Notes: a model not told the origin generated them from the letters alone. Shown: positions 1 through 9,882, counted from the stretch's first letter. The stretch is DNA of 26,728 nucleotides from JAAYUD01 sp036846645 (GCA_036846645.1 DAIUBN010000018.1:1-26728), one strand, 5' to 3'. Program-made: numbers and translations.

Positions 1-1
1 G

Positions 2-2188
2 CACAATTTAAGCGTATCCGGTGGTGGAGATAAAGTACGCTACTATTTGTCTACCGCATACTTACTTCAAGATGGTCAGATGAATTACACAAACGACTCT
101 AAGAAACGTTACAATGTAAGTGGTAAGATTACAGCCGACTTAACAAAATGGATGACAGTAGAGCTGAACACTCGTTTTATTCGTGAAGATATCTCAATGC
201 CTACATTTATCAAACTTTACGGCGACAGATTTTTCCCTGAGACAACAAAGTTGCACCCAAATATGCCTTTGTATGATAATAACGGTCATTATACTCGTAA
301 CCCTAAACTGATGCAGCTCACTTCAGGAGGTCGTTCGAACACACATGACGACAACTATTTCACACAAGGTTCTATCACTTTGAATCCTTTCAAGGGATTC
401 ACCGTACACGCTGACGGAACTATCCAGACCGAAAATTATAATCATCAATACAATGTTGCAAAAGTATATTTGTGGAATCGTGACAATACACCGGTATTGG
501 AACAATGGCTAGGTGGCGATCCTGACTTAGCAGCAGGTAAGACACAAGTATTTAGCGGCAACACTTCAAATACATTCTTGACCGGTGCCGTTTACGCTGA
601 TTATTCTTTTACGTTAAATAATAATCATAATTTCAAAGTGATGGTCGGATGGAACGCCGAGAAGTTTAAAACAAATTCAGTTTGGGCTAAGCGTTTTGAT
701 GTAATTGACGACAACCGACCTAGTATCAATACCGCAAACGGTACAATGAGCAACGGCGGGACAACCGCAATATGGGCTACAATGGGCTATTTTGGACGTT
801 TGAACTATGATTACAAAGGACGCTATCTCTTAGAATTCAACATACGCCATGACGGAACTTCACGTTTCCGTGGTAGCCAACGTTGGGGTACCTTCCCTTC
901 TGTTTCTGTTGGTTGGAATATAGCACGTGAAGCATTCTGGTCACCATTCGAAAAATATGTCAATACCTTAAAACCTCGCTTCTCTTATGGTAGTCTAGGT
1001 AATCAAAACACAAACTCTTGGTATCCTACTTATTCCATACAGAATATCACAGTAGGTACAGCCGATGCCGGTGGACGTTGGTTGACCAACACTGCGACCA
1101 AATCGAACATTGCTACTTCTCCAGGATTGGTAAGTGCTGACCTCGGATGGGAACACATCTATAACTATAATATCGGTTTGGATTTCGGTGCTTTCAACAA
1201 TCGCTTGACAGGCTATTTCGAATACTTTATTCGTGATACCAAGAATATGGTAGGACCGGCTGAAGAGATTTCTCCTCTGATCGGTGCATCTGCTCCATCT
1301 CAAAACAATACATCTCTTAGAACTCAAGGATGGGAATTGCAACTCAGTTGGCAATCTCGTATCAAAGATTTCAATTATCATGTATCTTTCAATATTGCAG
1401 ATTCCAGATCCAAGGTGACCAAGTATCCGAATGCATCCAACCTGTTGAGTACCTATCGTGAGGGACAAACCTTAGGTGAAATCTGGGGTTTCCAAACCTA
1501 CGGACTCGCAAAGACAGACCAAGAAATCGCTTCATACGTAGCAGAACATGATCAAAGCAAACTGGCAGGTGGTACAAAATCTTGGCGTGCAGGTGATATC
1601 ATGTATGCCAATCTAGATGATGATCCAGCCATTACACAGGGAACTACTTCGGATAAGCCCGGTGACTTAAAAATAATCGGTAACAGTACTCCACGCTATC
1701 GCTTCGGTCTGAGTCTTGGTGGAGAATGGAAAGGTCTCGATTTCAATATATTCTTCCAAGGTGTGATGAAACGTGACTTCTGGCTAGACGGAATGATTTT
1801 CTGGGGTATTAATGGTAACGAATGGTCATCAACCGGTTATACAGAGCACATGAACTTCTTCCGTCCCGAAGGTGATGAGTTGGGTGCAAATATAGGTGGT
1901 TATTTCCCCCGCCCGATTATGAGTAGCCGTCAGAATAACTACACACAGTCTCGTTATCTGCAAAATGCCGCATATATCCGTTTGAAGAACTTACAAATAG
2001 GTTATACCCTACCAAAAGCTTTAACAATGAAACTGAATATTCAGAAGGTTCGTGTATTCTTCTCGGGTGATAATTTGTGGACAGGAACAAGCATCAATAA
2101 GAATTTTGATCCAGAAGCTCTGTATCAGAATGGTATGCAATATCCTCTAAGCCGTACGCTCTCATGTGGTATAAACATCGTATTATAA
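2..2188 (+). CDS. SusC/RagA-family TonB-dependent outer membrane receptor, C-terminal part
   Basis: This is the distal part of a SusC-like receptor, which forms an outer-membrane beta-barrel that imports oligosaccharides with TonB energy and a SusD lid. The frame is open from base 2 to the stop at 2186-2188, so the true start, signal peptide, carboxypeptidase-like domain and most of the plug lie outside the window. The first residues (HNLSVSGGGDKVRYYLS) match the usual transition into the barrel. The 728 visible residues alternate aromatic and polar strands throughout. The C-terminus carries the family ending (YPLSRTLSCGINIVL). A SusD-like gene follows 20 bp downstream, which is the standard pairing. 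Placement in the SusC family is secure; the glycan imported cannot be read from this part. Confidence 0.95.
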   Translation, partial: HNLSVSGGGDKVRYYLSTAYLLQDGQMNYTNDSKKRYNVSGKITADLTKWMTVELNTRFIREDISMPTFIKLYGDRFFPETTKLHPNMPLYDNNGHYTRNPKLMQLTSGGRSNTHDDNYFTQGSITLNPFKGFTVHADGTIQTENYNHQYNVAKVYLWNRDNTPVLEQWLGGDPDLAAGKTQVFSGNTSNTFLTGAVYADYSFTLNNNHNFKVMVGWNAEKFKTNSVWAKRFDVIDDNRPSINTANGTMSNGGTTAIWATMGYFGRLNYDYKGRYLLEFNIRHDGTSRFRGSQRWGTFPSVSVGWNIAREAFWSPFEKYVNTLKPRFSYGSLGNQNTNSWYPTYSIQNITVGTADAGGRWLTNTATKSNIATSPGLVSADLGWEHIYNYNIGLDFGAFNNRLTGYFEYFIRDTKNMVGPAEEISPLIGASAPSQNNTSLRTQGWELQLSWQSRIKDFNYHVSFNIADSRSKVTKYPNASNLLSTYREGQTLGEIWGFQTYGLAKTDQEIASYVAEHDQSKLAGGTKSWRAGDIMYANLDDDPAITQGTTSDKPGDLKIIGNSTPRYRFGLSLGGEWKGLDFNIFFQGVMKRDFWLDGMIFWGINGNEWSSTGYTEHMNFFRPEGDELGANIGGYFPRPIMSSRQNNYTQSRYLQNAAYIRLKNLQIGYTLPKALTMKLNIQKVRVFFSGDNLWTGTSINKNFDPEALYQNGMQYPLSRTLSCGINIVL

Positions 2189-2208
2189 TCTTAAATAAGT
2201 AAATCATT

Positions 2209-4098
2209 ATGAAATATCATAATATATCTCTTTTATTGTGTGCCGCAACAACAATGCTATTTGCTTCTTGTGGCAATCTGTTAGACCAAGAGCCCATTTC
2301 GGACAATGTTGACCAGGGCTTCTTTACTGCCGAGAATCAGCTGGAACCATATTGCAATGCAAAATATGACTTATTCCCAAGCCATTCGGATTATAACATC
2401 GGTTTCTTTGCGACCGATAACAATAGTGATAACATGGCTTCGACATCGCAAAATAACAATTTCTTGCCTCAGACTATCAAAGTGCCTGCTACCGGTAGCT
2501 ACGGCAATCATGGTAATTTGCGCGACTGCAATCGCTTTTTAACGAATACAGCGGCCAATTTAGCCAACGGAACATTGGCCAACTCAACCACTATTCAACA
2601 ATATATTGGTGAAATGTTTTTCTTTAGAGCATATATCTATTTCAATTACCTGAAAACATTTGGCGATTTTCCTATTCTTACAAAAGAATTGAATGATGGA
2701 AATTATGAGGAAACTGTTGAACTCAATAAACGTAAACCTCGTAACGAAGTGGCTAGATTTATTCTTGCCGATCTAGATAGTGCCATCACTAAGCTACAGC
2801 CGATGTCCAATTCGATAACATCTCATCGTCTGAATCGTGAGACAGCTTATCTGTTCAAATCGAGAGTAGCATTGTACGAAGCTTCATGGGAAACTTATCA
2901 TAAAGGAACAGCACGTGTTCCTGGCGGACCTAACTGGCCGGGCGGAACCTTCTCTGGTAACCTAGATACTGAAATCAGTTTCTTCTTGACACAAGCAATG
3001 GCAGCTTCTAAGACAGTAGCCGATGCAATATCATTGTCGAATGATTATGAAGGAATGTTCAATAAAGAAATCGATGGATTGAAATCATACAAAGAAGTGC
3101 TTCTCTATCGTATGTACAGCGCCGATGCCAAAACACAGAACCTCGTAGAAGGAAATCTGCACGGCATAGATGATTATGGTGTATATGGTATGGGGACTGG
3201 CTATACACGTTCTTTAGTCGAGAGTTTCTTAATGACAGACGGACTGCCCTCTTATGCTTCTCCATTATATCAAGGTGATGGAACTATTACTAAAGTTGTA
3301 GCAGGTCGTGACAACAGATTAGTTGTTTCTATGGCAAAGCCTGGTGATATTATCATATCTCCAAAAACTTTTACACAACCTGCATTGGCAGCGGGAGATG
3401 CAGTACGTTCGACAACCGGATATATTGTTCGTAAAGGCTGGGCTAACAACAGCATCGCATATACCACTCCTTCTCCTTTGGCTCTTCCGATATTTCGTGC
3501 AGCAGAGGCTTATCTGAATTATATAGAAGCCGATTGCATGATGAACAACTGTACATCGTTCTCTGCGTTGGATGCAAACAGTCAGAAATATTGGAAAGCC
3601 ATTCGTGCCCGTGCCGGTGTATCTCAAGACATACAAGCAACGATAAATGCTACCAACTTGACAAAAGAGAATGATTTGGCCATTTATTCGGGTTCATCAA
3701 AAGTAAGTACCACCTTATATAATATACGCCGTGAACGCCGAGATGAGTTTATTGCAGAAGGTATACGCCGTGACGACCTTTATCGTTGGCGTGCATTAGA
3801 CATGATGAAAAATTACCAGGTTGAGGGATTCAACTATTGGGACGAGAATTATTCAAGTTATACAAAATGGGCTAGCTATAAGCCGGTAGACAAAACTATA
3901 AGCAAATATTTACGCCCCTATGTTAATAACCAATTGGCTAAAGATGGATATAACTTTGAAGAAGCCAATTATCTGAGTCCATTGTCGATAGACGTCTTTA
4001 GAAATGCGACTCCCGTAAAGGGCGGTGATGTATCTACTTCTGTGGTTTATCAAAACCCCGGATGGCAGGTAGTAGCAGACTCTTACGCTATTAAATAA
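2209..4098 (+). CDS. SusD/RagB-family glycan-binding outer membrane lipoprotein
   Basis: SusD-like proteins sit as a surface lid on the SusC barrel and bind the glycan to be imported. The 629-residue product begins with a lipoprotein signal peptide whose lipobox is LFASC, with the lipidated Cys at residue 21. The N-terminal helical part contains the family-typical EMFFFRAYIYFNYLKTFGD segment, which lies in a TPR-like helix. Near the C-terminus, RRDDLYRWRALDMM matches the conserved SusD region. The start 20 bp after the SusC stop implies co-transcription. A strong hairpin directly after the stop suggests that much transcription of the pair ends here. Family assignment is secure; ligand is unknown. 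Confidence 0.96.
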   Translation: MKYHNISLLLCAATTMLFASCGNLLDQEPISDNVDQGFFTAENQLEPYCNAKYDLFPSHSDYNIGFFATDNNSDNMASTSQNNNFLPQTIKVPATGSYGNHGNLRDCNRFLTNTAANLANGTLANSTTIQQYIGEMFFFRAYIYFNYLKTFGDFPILTKELNDGNYEETVELNKRKPRNEVARFILADLDSAITKLQPMSNSITSHRLNRETAYLFKSRVALYEASWETYHKGTARVPGGPNWPGGTFSGNLDTEISFFLTQAMAASKTVADAISLSNDYEGMFNKEIDGLKSYKEVLLYRMYSADAKTQNLVEGNLHGIDDYGVYGMGTGYTRSLVESFLMTDGLPSYASPLYQGDGTITKVVAGRDNRLVVSMAKPGDIIISPKTFTQPALAAGDAVRSTTGYIVRKGWANNSIAYTTPSPLALPIFRAAEAYLNYIEADCMMNNCTSFSALDANSQKYWKAIRARAGVSQDIQATINATNLTKENDLAIYSGSSKVSTTLYNIRRERRDEFIAEGIRRDDLYRWRALDMMKNYQVEGFNYWDENYSSYTKWASYKPVDKTISKYLRPYVNNQLAKDGYNFEEANYLSPLSIDVFRNATPVKGGDVSTSVVYQNPGWQVVADSYAIK

Positions 4099-4108
4099 TA
4101 TTATCTCC

Positions 4109-4149
4109 AATGAAGGGGTATGCTTAGAGAAAAGCAATACCCCTTCATT
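4109..4149 (+). terminator. Intrinsic terminator after the susCD pair
   Basis: AATGAAGGGGTAT-GCTT pairs with AAGCAATACCCCTTCATT (one-base bulge, loop AGAGAA), followed by a T-rich tail. It begins 10 bp after the susD-like stop. It could end or attenuate transcription before the fucosidase. Confidence 0.8.
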
Positions 4150-4211
4150 TATTTCTGTCTCTTATCAATAAAGAAAATACCCTATAAATTACAAAAGAGT
4201 AATAACGTTCA

Positions 4212-4242
4212 TTGTATATCGATGAAAAGTTTCTTACTTTTG
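4212..4242 (+). promoter_or_regulatory. Bacteroidetes-type promoter for the fucosidase-sulfatase unit
   Basis: TTG at 4212-4214, a 20-nt spacer, and TACTTTTG at 4235-4242 fit the TTTG/TAnnTTTG sigma-ABfr consensus. It lies 46 bp before the fucosidase start and after the susD terminator, so the two enzymes can be expressed apart from susCD. Confidence 0.6.
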
Positions 4243-4288
4243 CGATAAAGACGTTGTATATTACATATTTATCCCTTTAATAGAAACG

Positions 4289-5659
4289 ATGAAAATTAGA
4301 AACATACTCATTATTTGTACTTGCTTACTCTCCACCCATCTCTTTGCTCAGAGCGTTGTCACTCCCAAGCCTCATCAGCTGAAATGGCACGAAGCGGAAA
4401 TCGGAGCTGTATTTCATTACGACTTACACGTATTCGACGATAAACAATACAATCAATACGAAAATCGAATAAATCCGATAGAAGACTACAATATTTTCAA
4501 TCCAACGCAACTGAATACCGATCAATGGGTAGAAGCTGCTAAAGCTGCCGGATGCAAATTCGCTCTCATCACAGCCACTCATGAAACAGGCTTCGGACTG
4601 TGGCAAAGTGATGTGAATCCTTATTGTATGAAGGCGCTGAAATGGAAAGACGGCAAGGGCGATATCGTCAGAGACTTCGTCAATTCTTGCCGTAAGTATG
4701 GTTTGCAGCCTGGTATTTATGTCGGTATCCGTTGGAATTCTTTATTAGGAATACATAATTTCAAAGCCGAAGGTGGTGGAGAATTTGCCAAGAATCGACA
4801 GGCATGGTACAAAAGGTATTGCGAGAAAATGGTAACCGAACTCTGCACCCGCTATGGACAGCTTTTCATGATATGGTTTGATGGCGGTGCCGATGACCCA
4901 AAAGGCGACGGACCAGATGTAGAGCCTATCGTCAACAAATATCAGCCCGAATGTCTGTTCTACCACAATGTAAACAGAGCTGATTTAAGATGGGGTGGTT
5001 CAGAATCGGGAACTGTGGGCTATCCTTGTTGGTCTACCTTCCCTGTACCTTCTTCTCATGATAAGACATTAGAATCTAACGAAGCTCAAATAGAATTACT
5101 GAAACATGGCGATATGAATGGTAAGTACTGGGTACCTGCTATGGCCGATACACCTTTGAGATCTGCAGGTGGCAGACACGAGTGGTTCTGGGAACCAAAT
5201 GATGAGAACAATATCTGCCCTCTCGGTAAGTTGATGGACATGTATGACAAGTCGGTTGGACGCAATGCTACCCTGATAGTAGGTTTGACACCCAATTCTG
5301 AGGGTCTGATCCCGCAGAAAGATGTGGAACGCCTGCAAGAATGGGGCAACGAAATCAACAAACGCTATGGTACGCCCATTGCTATGACGAGCGGACAAAA
5401 GAAAGATCTGTCCATTCATTTAAAGAAAACGTCGGACGTGAACTACTGCATTATTCAAGAAAATATTGCAAAAGGAGAAAGAATAGAATCCTATAAATTG
5501 CAAGCCAAGATAAAAGGTAGATGGCAGACTATAGAAGAAGGAACATCCGTAGGGCATAAAAGAATTATCCCACTCAACCATATTGATAGTGATTCTTTCA
5601 AACTTACTATTACTAAATGCAAAGCCTTACCCGATATTATTCAGTTCGGATTATACTAA
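4289..5659 (+). CDS. Secreted GH29 alpha-L-fucosidase
   Basis: GH29 enzymes hydrolyse terminal alpha-L-fucose with retention of configuration. The 456-residue product has a Sec signal peptide (about residues 1-21, ending LFAQS) without a lipobox, so it should be periplasmic. The TIM-barrel part shows a substrate-binding segment with TATHETGFGLWQS (95-107). The nucleophile motif MIWFDGG places the catalytic Asp at 198. LRWGGSESGTVGY offers Glu239 as the likely acid/base, about 40 residues later, a spacing like that in subfamily B (alpha-1,3/1,4-fucosidases acting on Lewis-type branches). A C-terminal beta domain begins around residue 375. The sulfatase follows 19 bp downstream, so both are probably one transcript. 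Family is secure; linkage preference and subfamily are inferred. Confidence 0.93.
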   Translation: MKIRNILIICTCLLSTHLFAQSVVTPKPHQLKWHEAEIGAVFHYDLHVFDDKQYNQYENRINPIEDYNIFNPTQLNTDQWVEAAKAAGCKFALITATHETGFGLWQSDVNPYCMKALKWKDGKGDIVRDFVNSCRKYGLQPGIYVGIRWNSLLGIHNFKAEGGGEFAKNRQAWYKRYCEKMVTELCTRYGQLFMIWFDGGADDPKGDGPDVEPIVNKYQPECLFYHNVNRADLRWGGSESGTVGYPCWSTFPVPSSHDKTLESNEAQIELLKHGDMNGKYWVPAMADTPLRSAGGRHEWFWEPNDENNICPLGKLMDMYDKSVGRNATLIVGLTPNSEGLIPQKDVERLQEWGNEINKRYGTPIAMTSGQKKDLSIHLKKTSDVNYCIIQENIAKGERIESYKLQAKIKGRWQTIEEGTSVGHKRIIPLNHIDSDSFKLTITKCKALPDIIQFGLY

Positions 5660-5678
5660 CTAACAACATCTATATAAT

Positions 5679-7229
5679 ATGAACAAGAACTTACTACCCA
5701 TTCTACTGCTTTCTACAGTTGGTGGGAATGCACAAACACAACAATCTCAACCACAGATAGAAAATACCAATCGTCCTAATATTATACTTTTCATAGTAGA
5801 CGATATGGGATGGCAAGATACTTCTCTCCCTTTCTGGACCCAAAAGACTCCATATAATAAGGTATACGAAACACCCAATATGGAACGACTGGCTTCGCAA
5901 GGCATGATGTTCACTCAGGCATATGCCAGCAGTATCAGTTCGCCATCAAGATGTAGCTTGATGACCGGTGCCAATGTTGCCCGCCATAGAGTGACCAACT
6001 GGACCTTAGAGAAAAACAAGTCGACCGACCGTTCTAGCAACGAACTTCAACTGCCTGATTGGAACTACAACGGTATCTGCCAGGTGCCCGGTATTAATAA
6101 TACTTTCTATTGTACTTCGTTTGTACAATTATTGAAGAATGCCGGCTATCATACCATCCATTGCGGTAAAGCACACTTCGGAGCCATCGACACTCCTGGA
6201 GAAAACCCTTACCACTTTGGGTTCGAAGTGAATATTGCAGGACATGCAGCAGGAGGGCTGGCGAGTTATTTGGGTGAAGATAATTATGGTAACAATAAGG
6301 ACGGCAAACCATCATCATTATTTGCAGTTCCCGGACTAGAGAAATATTGGGGTACCGAGAATTTTGTAACCGAAGCACTGACACTTGAAGCCATCAAAGC
6401 TCTCGATCATGCCAAACGATTGGGACAACCGTTCTATCTCTATATGTCGCATTATGCTATCCATGTTCCAATCAATAAGGACAAACGATTCTACCAGAAA
6501 TATATTGATAAGGGCATGACTCCTCACGAAGCTGCCTATGCCGCATTGATAGAAGGAATGGACAAGAGCTTGGGTGATCTGATGAACTGGCTCGACAAGA
6601 ATGATGAAACAAAAAATACTATTTTTATCTTTATGAGTGATAATGGTGGACTGGCTAGTGAACCCGCTTGGCGCGATGGTCCTCTCCATACTCAAAACAG
6701 CCCACTCAACAGCGGAAAGGGTTCGGCCTACGAAGGTGGTATTCGCGAACCGATGATAGTGAGCTGGCCTGGTGTAGTAGAAAAAAACAGTAAATGCAAT
6801 AAATACGTCTGCATTGAAGACTTCTTCCCTTCTATTCTCGAAATGGCACAAGTGAAAAACTATAAAACCGTTCAGCCTATAGACGGTGTGAGTTTCGTAC
6901 CTCTTCTCAAACAGACGGGCGACCCATCAAAAGGTCGTAAACTATTTTGGAACTGCCCCAATCTTTGGGGAAATAACGGACCTGGTATCGGCACTACATG
7001 TTCTGAACGTAACGGTGACTGGAAATTGGTGTACTACTATAATAATGGTAAGAAAGAACTCTTCAACATCACCAATGATATAGGAGAGAAGAACGATATG
7101 GCTAGTCAGTATCCCGAAATAGTGAAGCGTATGTCGAAAGAACTAGGCAGCTATCTTCGTAAAGTAGGTGCACAACGCCCTTCGTTCAAGAAGACGAGCA
7201 AGCCTTGTCCGTGGCCCGACGAAATCTGA
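5679..7229 (+). CDS. Ser-type S1 sulfatase (arylsulfatase A-like), secreted
   Basis: S1 sulfatases remove sulfate esters using a formylglycine made after translation. The 516-residue product has a Sec signal peptide (about 1-19, ending GGNAQ). The modification motif is S87-S-P-S-R91, so Ser rather than Cys is oxidised, which needs a radical-SAM anSME encoded elsewhere. Metal and active-site residues are visible: D41-D42, R91, K164 and H166 in CGKAHFG, H258 in MSHYAIH, and D321-N322 in MSDNGG. The C-terminal subdomain contains KGSAYEGGIREPMIVSWPG. The product follows the fucosidase and precedes a strong terminator. Partnership with a fucosidase suggests sulfated, fucosylated glycans such as mucin, but the sulfate position and subfamily cannot be told. 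Confidence 0.93.
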   Translation: MNKNLLPILLLSTVGGNAQTQQSQPQIENTNRPNIILFIVDDMGWQDTSLPFWTQKTPYNKVYETPNMERLASQGMMFTQAYASSISSPSRCSLMTGANVARHRVTNWTLEKNKSTDRSSNELQLPDWNYNGICQVPGINNTFYCTSFVQLLKNAGYHTIHCGKAHFGAIDTPGENPYHFGFEVNIAGHAAGGLASYLGEDNYGNNKDGKPSSLFAVPGLEKYWGTENFVTEALTLEAIKALDHAKRLGQPFYLYMSHYAIHVPINKDKRFYQKYIDKGMTPHEAAYAALIEGMDKSLGDLMNWLDKNDETKNTIFIFMSDNGGLASEPAWRDGPLHTQNSPLNSGKGSAYEGGIREPMIVSWPGVVEKNSKCNKYVCIEDFFPSILEMAQVKNYKTVQPIDGVSFVPLLKQTGDPSKGRKLFWNCPNLWGNNGPGIGTTCSERNGDWKLVYYYNNGKKELFNITNDIGEKNDMASQYPEIVKRMSKELGSYLRKVGAQRPSFKKTSKPCPWPDEI

Positions 7230-7232
7230 CAA

Positions 7233-7280
7233 AAAAGATATGCATCAAGTATCTATCAGTTCACTTGGTGCATATCTTTT
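7233..7280 (+). terminator. Intrinsic terminator of the fucosidase-sulfatase unit
   Basis: AAAAGATATGCATCAAGT (7233-7250) pairs with ACTTGGTGCATATCTTTT (7263-7280): 18 bp with one G-U and a 12-nt loop. It starts 4 bp past the sulfatase stop, and the final T-run lies in the stem arm. Confidence 0.8.
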
Positions 7281-7312
7281 GCATAATACTTTTAAATTCC
7301 GACTAAAACTAC

Positions 7313-7320
7313 TACCTTTG
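7313..7320 (+). promoter_or_regulatory. -7 promoter element for the MATE gene
   Basis: TACCTTTG matches TAnnTTTG and lies 31 bp before the MATE start, just after the preceding terminator. A clear TTTG -33 box at the usual distance is not seen. Confidence 0.5.
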
Positions 7321-7351
7321 CAGTCCATTTTCAATAAATAAACTACTGCAA

Positions 7352-8701
7352 ATGAGACTTATTCACTATATATCTACCACCTACAGCACACATTACAAAG
7401 CACTTATCCGTTTGGGGCTTCATATTGTCATCGGACAAATAGGTGTCATCATTCTCGGATTGGCAGATACCATAATGATAGGTCATCATACTACCGCCGA
7501 ACTAGGCGCCGCTTCTTTCGTGAATAGTGTGTTCAACTTTGTCATTATTTTCAGTATGGGATTTGCTTACGGACTGACTCCGATAGTAGGTGGTCATTTT
7601 GGACGTGGCGAATACGATAAAGCCGGCCAAGCCTTCCGAATCAGTATGGTAGCTATGACCATAGAAACGATTATCGTAGTAGCTGCGATGACAATCTTTT
7701 ATTTCAATCTACATCGGGTGGGGCAGCCTCAAGAACTGCTTCCTCTTATTCGTCCCTATTTCATGCTGATGATTATCGCTTTGGTATTCAAGAATATTTT
7801 CACACTACTAAAACAGTTTGCCGACAGCATTGCTGAAACAAAATTCGGAATGTGGATTATTATCGCTTCCAATCTTCTGAACATTGTAGGCAACTACCTA
7901 TTAATATATGGTAAGTTGGGTTTGCCCGAATGGGGACTGTTTGGCGCTGGTCTCAGCACGCTGTTTGCCAATATCGTAATGGTCGTCGTTTTTGTCTGGA
8001 TCATCTGCAGGCACAAAACATTTGCCCGTTATCGGCATGGCATCTTTCACGCCCAATGGTCGGGCAAGATATTCCGTCAGTTCAATAGTTTGGGTTGGCC
8101 CATCGCATTACAAGTAGGAATGGAAACCATACTGTTTAGCTTTAGTGCCATCATGGCAGGATGGCTAGGCACTTCGGCACTAGCTTCTCACCAAGTGATG
8201 AACTCTATTGCAACGGTCAGCTTCCTTATTCTCTATGGCATTGGAGCTGCCGTTTCTATCAGAGTAAGCTTCTATGCCGGCCAGCACGACACAATCAACC
8301 TGCGCCACACTGCCACTGCCGGACTTCACCTTATTTTATTGAGCAGCCTCGTTGTTTCCTTCTTCATCTATATCCTTCGATATCAGATGGGAAGTTGGTT
8401 CACCGACAGTTCGGAAGTATCGATAATGGTCGCCTCGCTTGTCATACCATTCTTGTTCTATCAATTGGGCGACGGCTTGCAACTCAATTTTTCGAATGCC
8501 CTGCGCGGCATAGCCGATGTCAAAGTGATGATAGGCATGGCTTTCGTAGCCTACTTTATTATCGGGCTACCATTGAGCTACTTCTTCGGTTTCGTCATGA
8601 AATGGGGCATCGTCGGTATATGGATGGGATTTCCCTTCGGACTGACCAGTGCAGGCATCATGTACTGGTTGCGATTTAGAAGAAAGACCTGCAAGTTATG
8701 A
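7352..8701 (+). CDS. MATE-family multidrug/Na+ efflux transporter
   Basis: MATE proteins export cationic drugs and metabolites across the inner membrane in exchange for Na+ or H+. The 449-residue product is hydrophobic throughout with about twelve predicted membrane segments, the usual family size. The first helix region (GQIGVIILGLADTIMIGHH) and the following GFAYGLTPIVGGHFGRGE are the NorM/DinF-type signature, and a second half-repeat starts near residue 245 (NSLGWPIALQVGMETILFS). It has its own upstream -7 box and is followed by the separately promoted anmK, so it seems monocistronic. The MATE family is clear; the substrate is not deducible. Confidence 0.93.
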   Translation: MRLIHYISTTYSTHYKALIRLGLHIVIGQIGVIILGLADTIMIGHHTTAELGAASFVNSVFNFVIIFSMGFAYGLTPIVGGHFGRGEYDKAGQAFRISMVAMTIETIIVVAAMTIFYFNLHRVGQPQELLPLIRPYFMLMIIALVFKNIFTLLKQFADSIAETKFGMWIIIASNLLNIVGNYLLIYGKLGLPEWGLFGAGLSTLFANIVMVVVFVWIICRHKTFARYRHGIFHAQWSGKIFRQFNSLGWPIALQVGMETILFSFSAIMAGWLGTSALASHQVMNSIATVSFLILYGIGAAVSIRVSFYAGQHDTINLRHTATAGLHLILLSSLVVSFFIYILRYQMGSWFTDSSEVSIMVASLVIPFLFYQLGDGLQLNFSNALRGIADVKVMIGMAFVAYFIIGLPLSYFFGFVMKWGIVGIWMGFPFGLTSAGIMYWLRFRRKTCKL

Positions 8702-8716
8702 TATTCCGAAGATTTC

Positions 8717-8747
8717 TTTGAAAATATTCTATTTTGCTATAACTTTG
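8717..8747 (+). promoter_or_regulatory. Promoter of anmK
   Basis: TTTG (8717-8720), exactly 19 nt, then TAACTTTG (8740-8747). This is a full match to the Bacteroidetes consensus, 29 bp before the anmK start. Confidence 0.75.
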
Positions 8748-8776
8748 CCTTATAGCAACATATATAGAAAAATATC

Positions 8777-9838
8777 ATGAAAGAAATTAAATCTATCGGA
8801 CTCATGTCGGGCACTTCGCTCGACGGACTTGATGTATGTCATTGTACATTTCACTATTCAAATAATCATTGGGATTTCTCGCTCGACTGTGCTGCGGGCT
8901 ACAGTTATTCTGATGACATGAAGCAGAAATTGGGAACAGACGCCCAAAAGATGAGTGCCCTAGATTTTATCACCTTTCATAGTGCCTATGGCAAGTTTCT
9001 TGGCGAATGTGTCAACGATTTTATCGCTCAGCACGACCTACATCCCGATATCATTGCTTCGCATGGTCACACCATCTTTCATGAGCCAAAGAAAGGCGTC
9101 ATGTTCCAAATCGGTGATGGAGCTGCCATTGCTGCCGTTACCCGCATTCCCGTGGTTTCCGACTTCCGTCGTCTCGATATCATGTTAGGCGGACAAGGGG
9201 CACCGTTAGTTCCGATAGGAGACCGCCTGCTATTTGGCAACTACGACTATTGTCTTAACATCGGTGGTTTCTCTAATATCTCGTTCGAGAAAGATGGAAA
9301 GCGCATTGCCTTCGATGTGAGTCCCGTGAACTATGTTATCAATCACTATACCCGTCAGATAGGACTCGAAATGGATAGAGATGGAGATATTGCCCGCAGT
9401 GGACAAATCAATCAAGACCTGCTCAATCGTCTCAACGGCATGGACTACTATAAACAGCCCGGTCCAAAATCACTCGGTAGAGAATGGGTCGAATCAGATA
9501 TCTTTCCACTTATCGAAAGTTATCATCTACCGTTGGCCGACAGTCTGCGTACATTCTACGAACATGCCGCACAACAAGTGGCAAATGTCATCGTCTCATC
9601 ATCCACTCCTTCATTATTTATCACTGGCGGTGGAGCGTACAATAAATTCCTCATCGAGCGAATAGAAGCCCTGAGCCATGTACAAATTGTTATTCCCGAC
9701 AAAAAGATTATAGAATATAAAGAAGCCCTTATCTTTGCCTTCCTTGGTGCCCTCTACATATCCGACCAGCCCAGTTGCCTCTCTTCTGTTACCGGAGCAG
9801 CAGTCGATAATATAGGCGGAATGCTGTTCAAAATATAA
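8777..9838 (+). CDS. anmK: Anhydro-N-acetylmuramic acid kinase
   Basis: AnmK opens the 1,6-anhydro ring of anhydro-MurNAc and phosphorylates it with ATP to MurNAc-6-phosphate, in cytoplasmic peptidoglycan recycling. The 353-residue product (E. coli AnmK is about 369) starts with the ATP-binding loop IGLMSGTSLDGLDV (residues 7-20). It also has SHGHTIFHEP, the FQIGDGAAIA and VSDFRRLDIMLGGQGAPLVP regions, the NIGGFSNISF motif, and near the C-terminus FITGGGAYNKFL. No signal peptide is present, as expected. No murQ or other recycling gene is adjacent; the gene has its own promoter and is probably transcribed alone. Identification is firm. Confidence 0.96.
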   Translation: MKEIKSIGLMSGTSLDGLDVCHCTFHYSNNHWDFSLDCAAGYSYSDDMKQKLGTDAQKMSALDFITFHSAYGKFLGECVNDFIAQHDLHPDIIASHGHTIFHEPKKGVMFQIGDGAAIAAVTRIPVVSDFRRLDIMLGGQGAPLVPIGDRLLFGNYDYCLNIGGFSNISFEKDGKRIAFDVSPVNYVINHYTRQIGLEMDRDGDIARSGQINQDLLNRLNGMDYYKQPGPKSLGREWVESDIFPLIESYHLPLADSLRTFYEHAAQQVANVIVSSSTPSLFITGGGAYNKFLIERIEALSHVQIVIPDKKIIEYKEALIFAFLGALYISDQPSCLSSVTGAAVDNIGGMLFKI

Positions 9839-9882
9839 TAAGGACCAATCATAATCGACCTTCTGCACCATATCAGTTAGGT

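Noticed and set aside
8161..8679. 172-codon frame within the MATE gene on the same strand
   Set aside because: It is an out-of-frame shadow of the transporter with atypical, Cys/His/Arg-rich composition.
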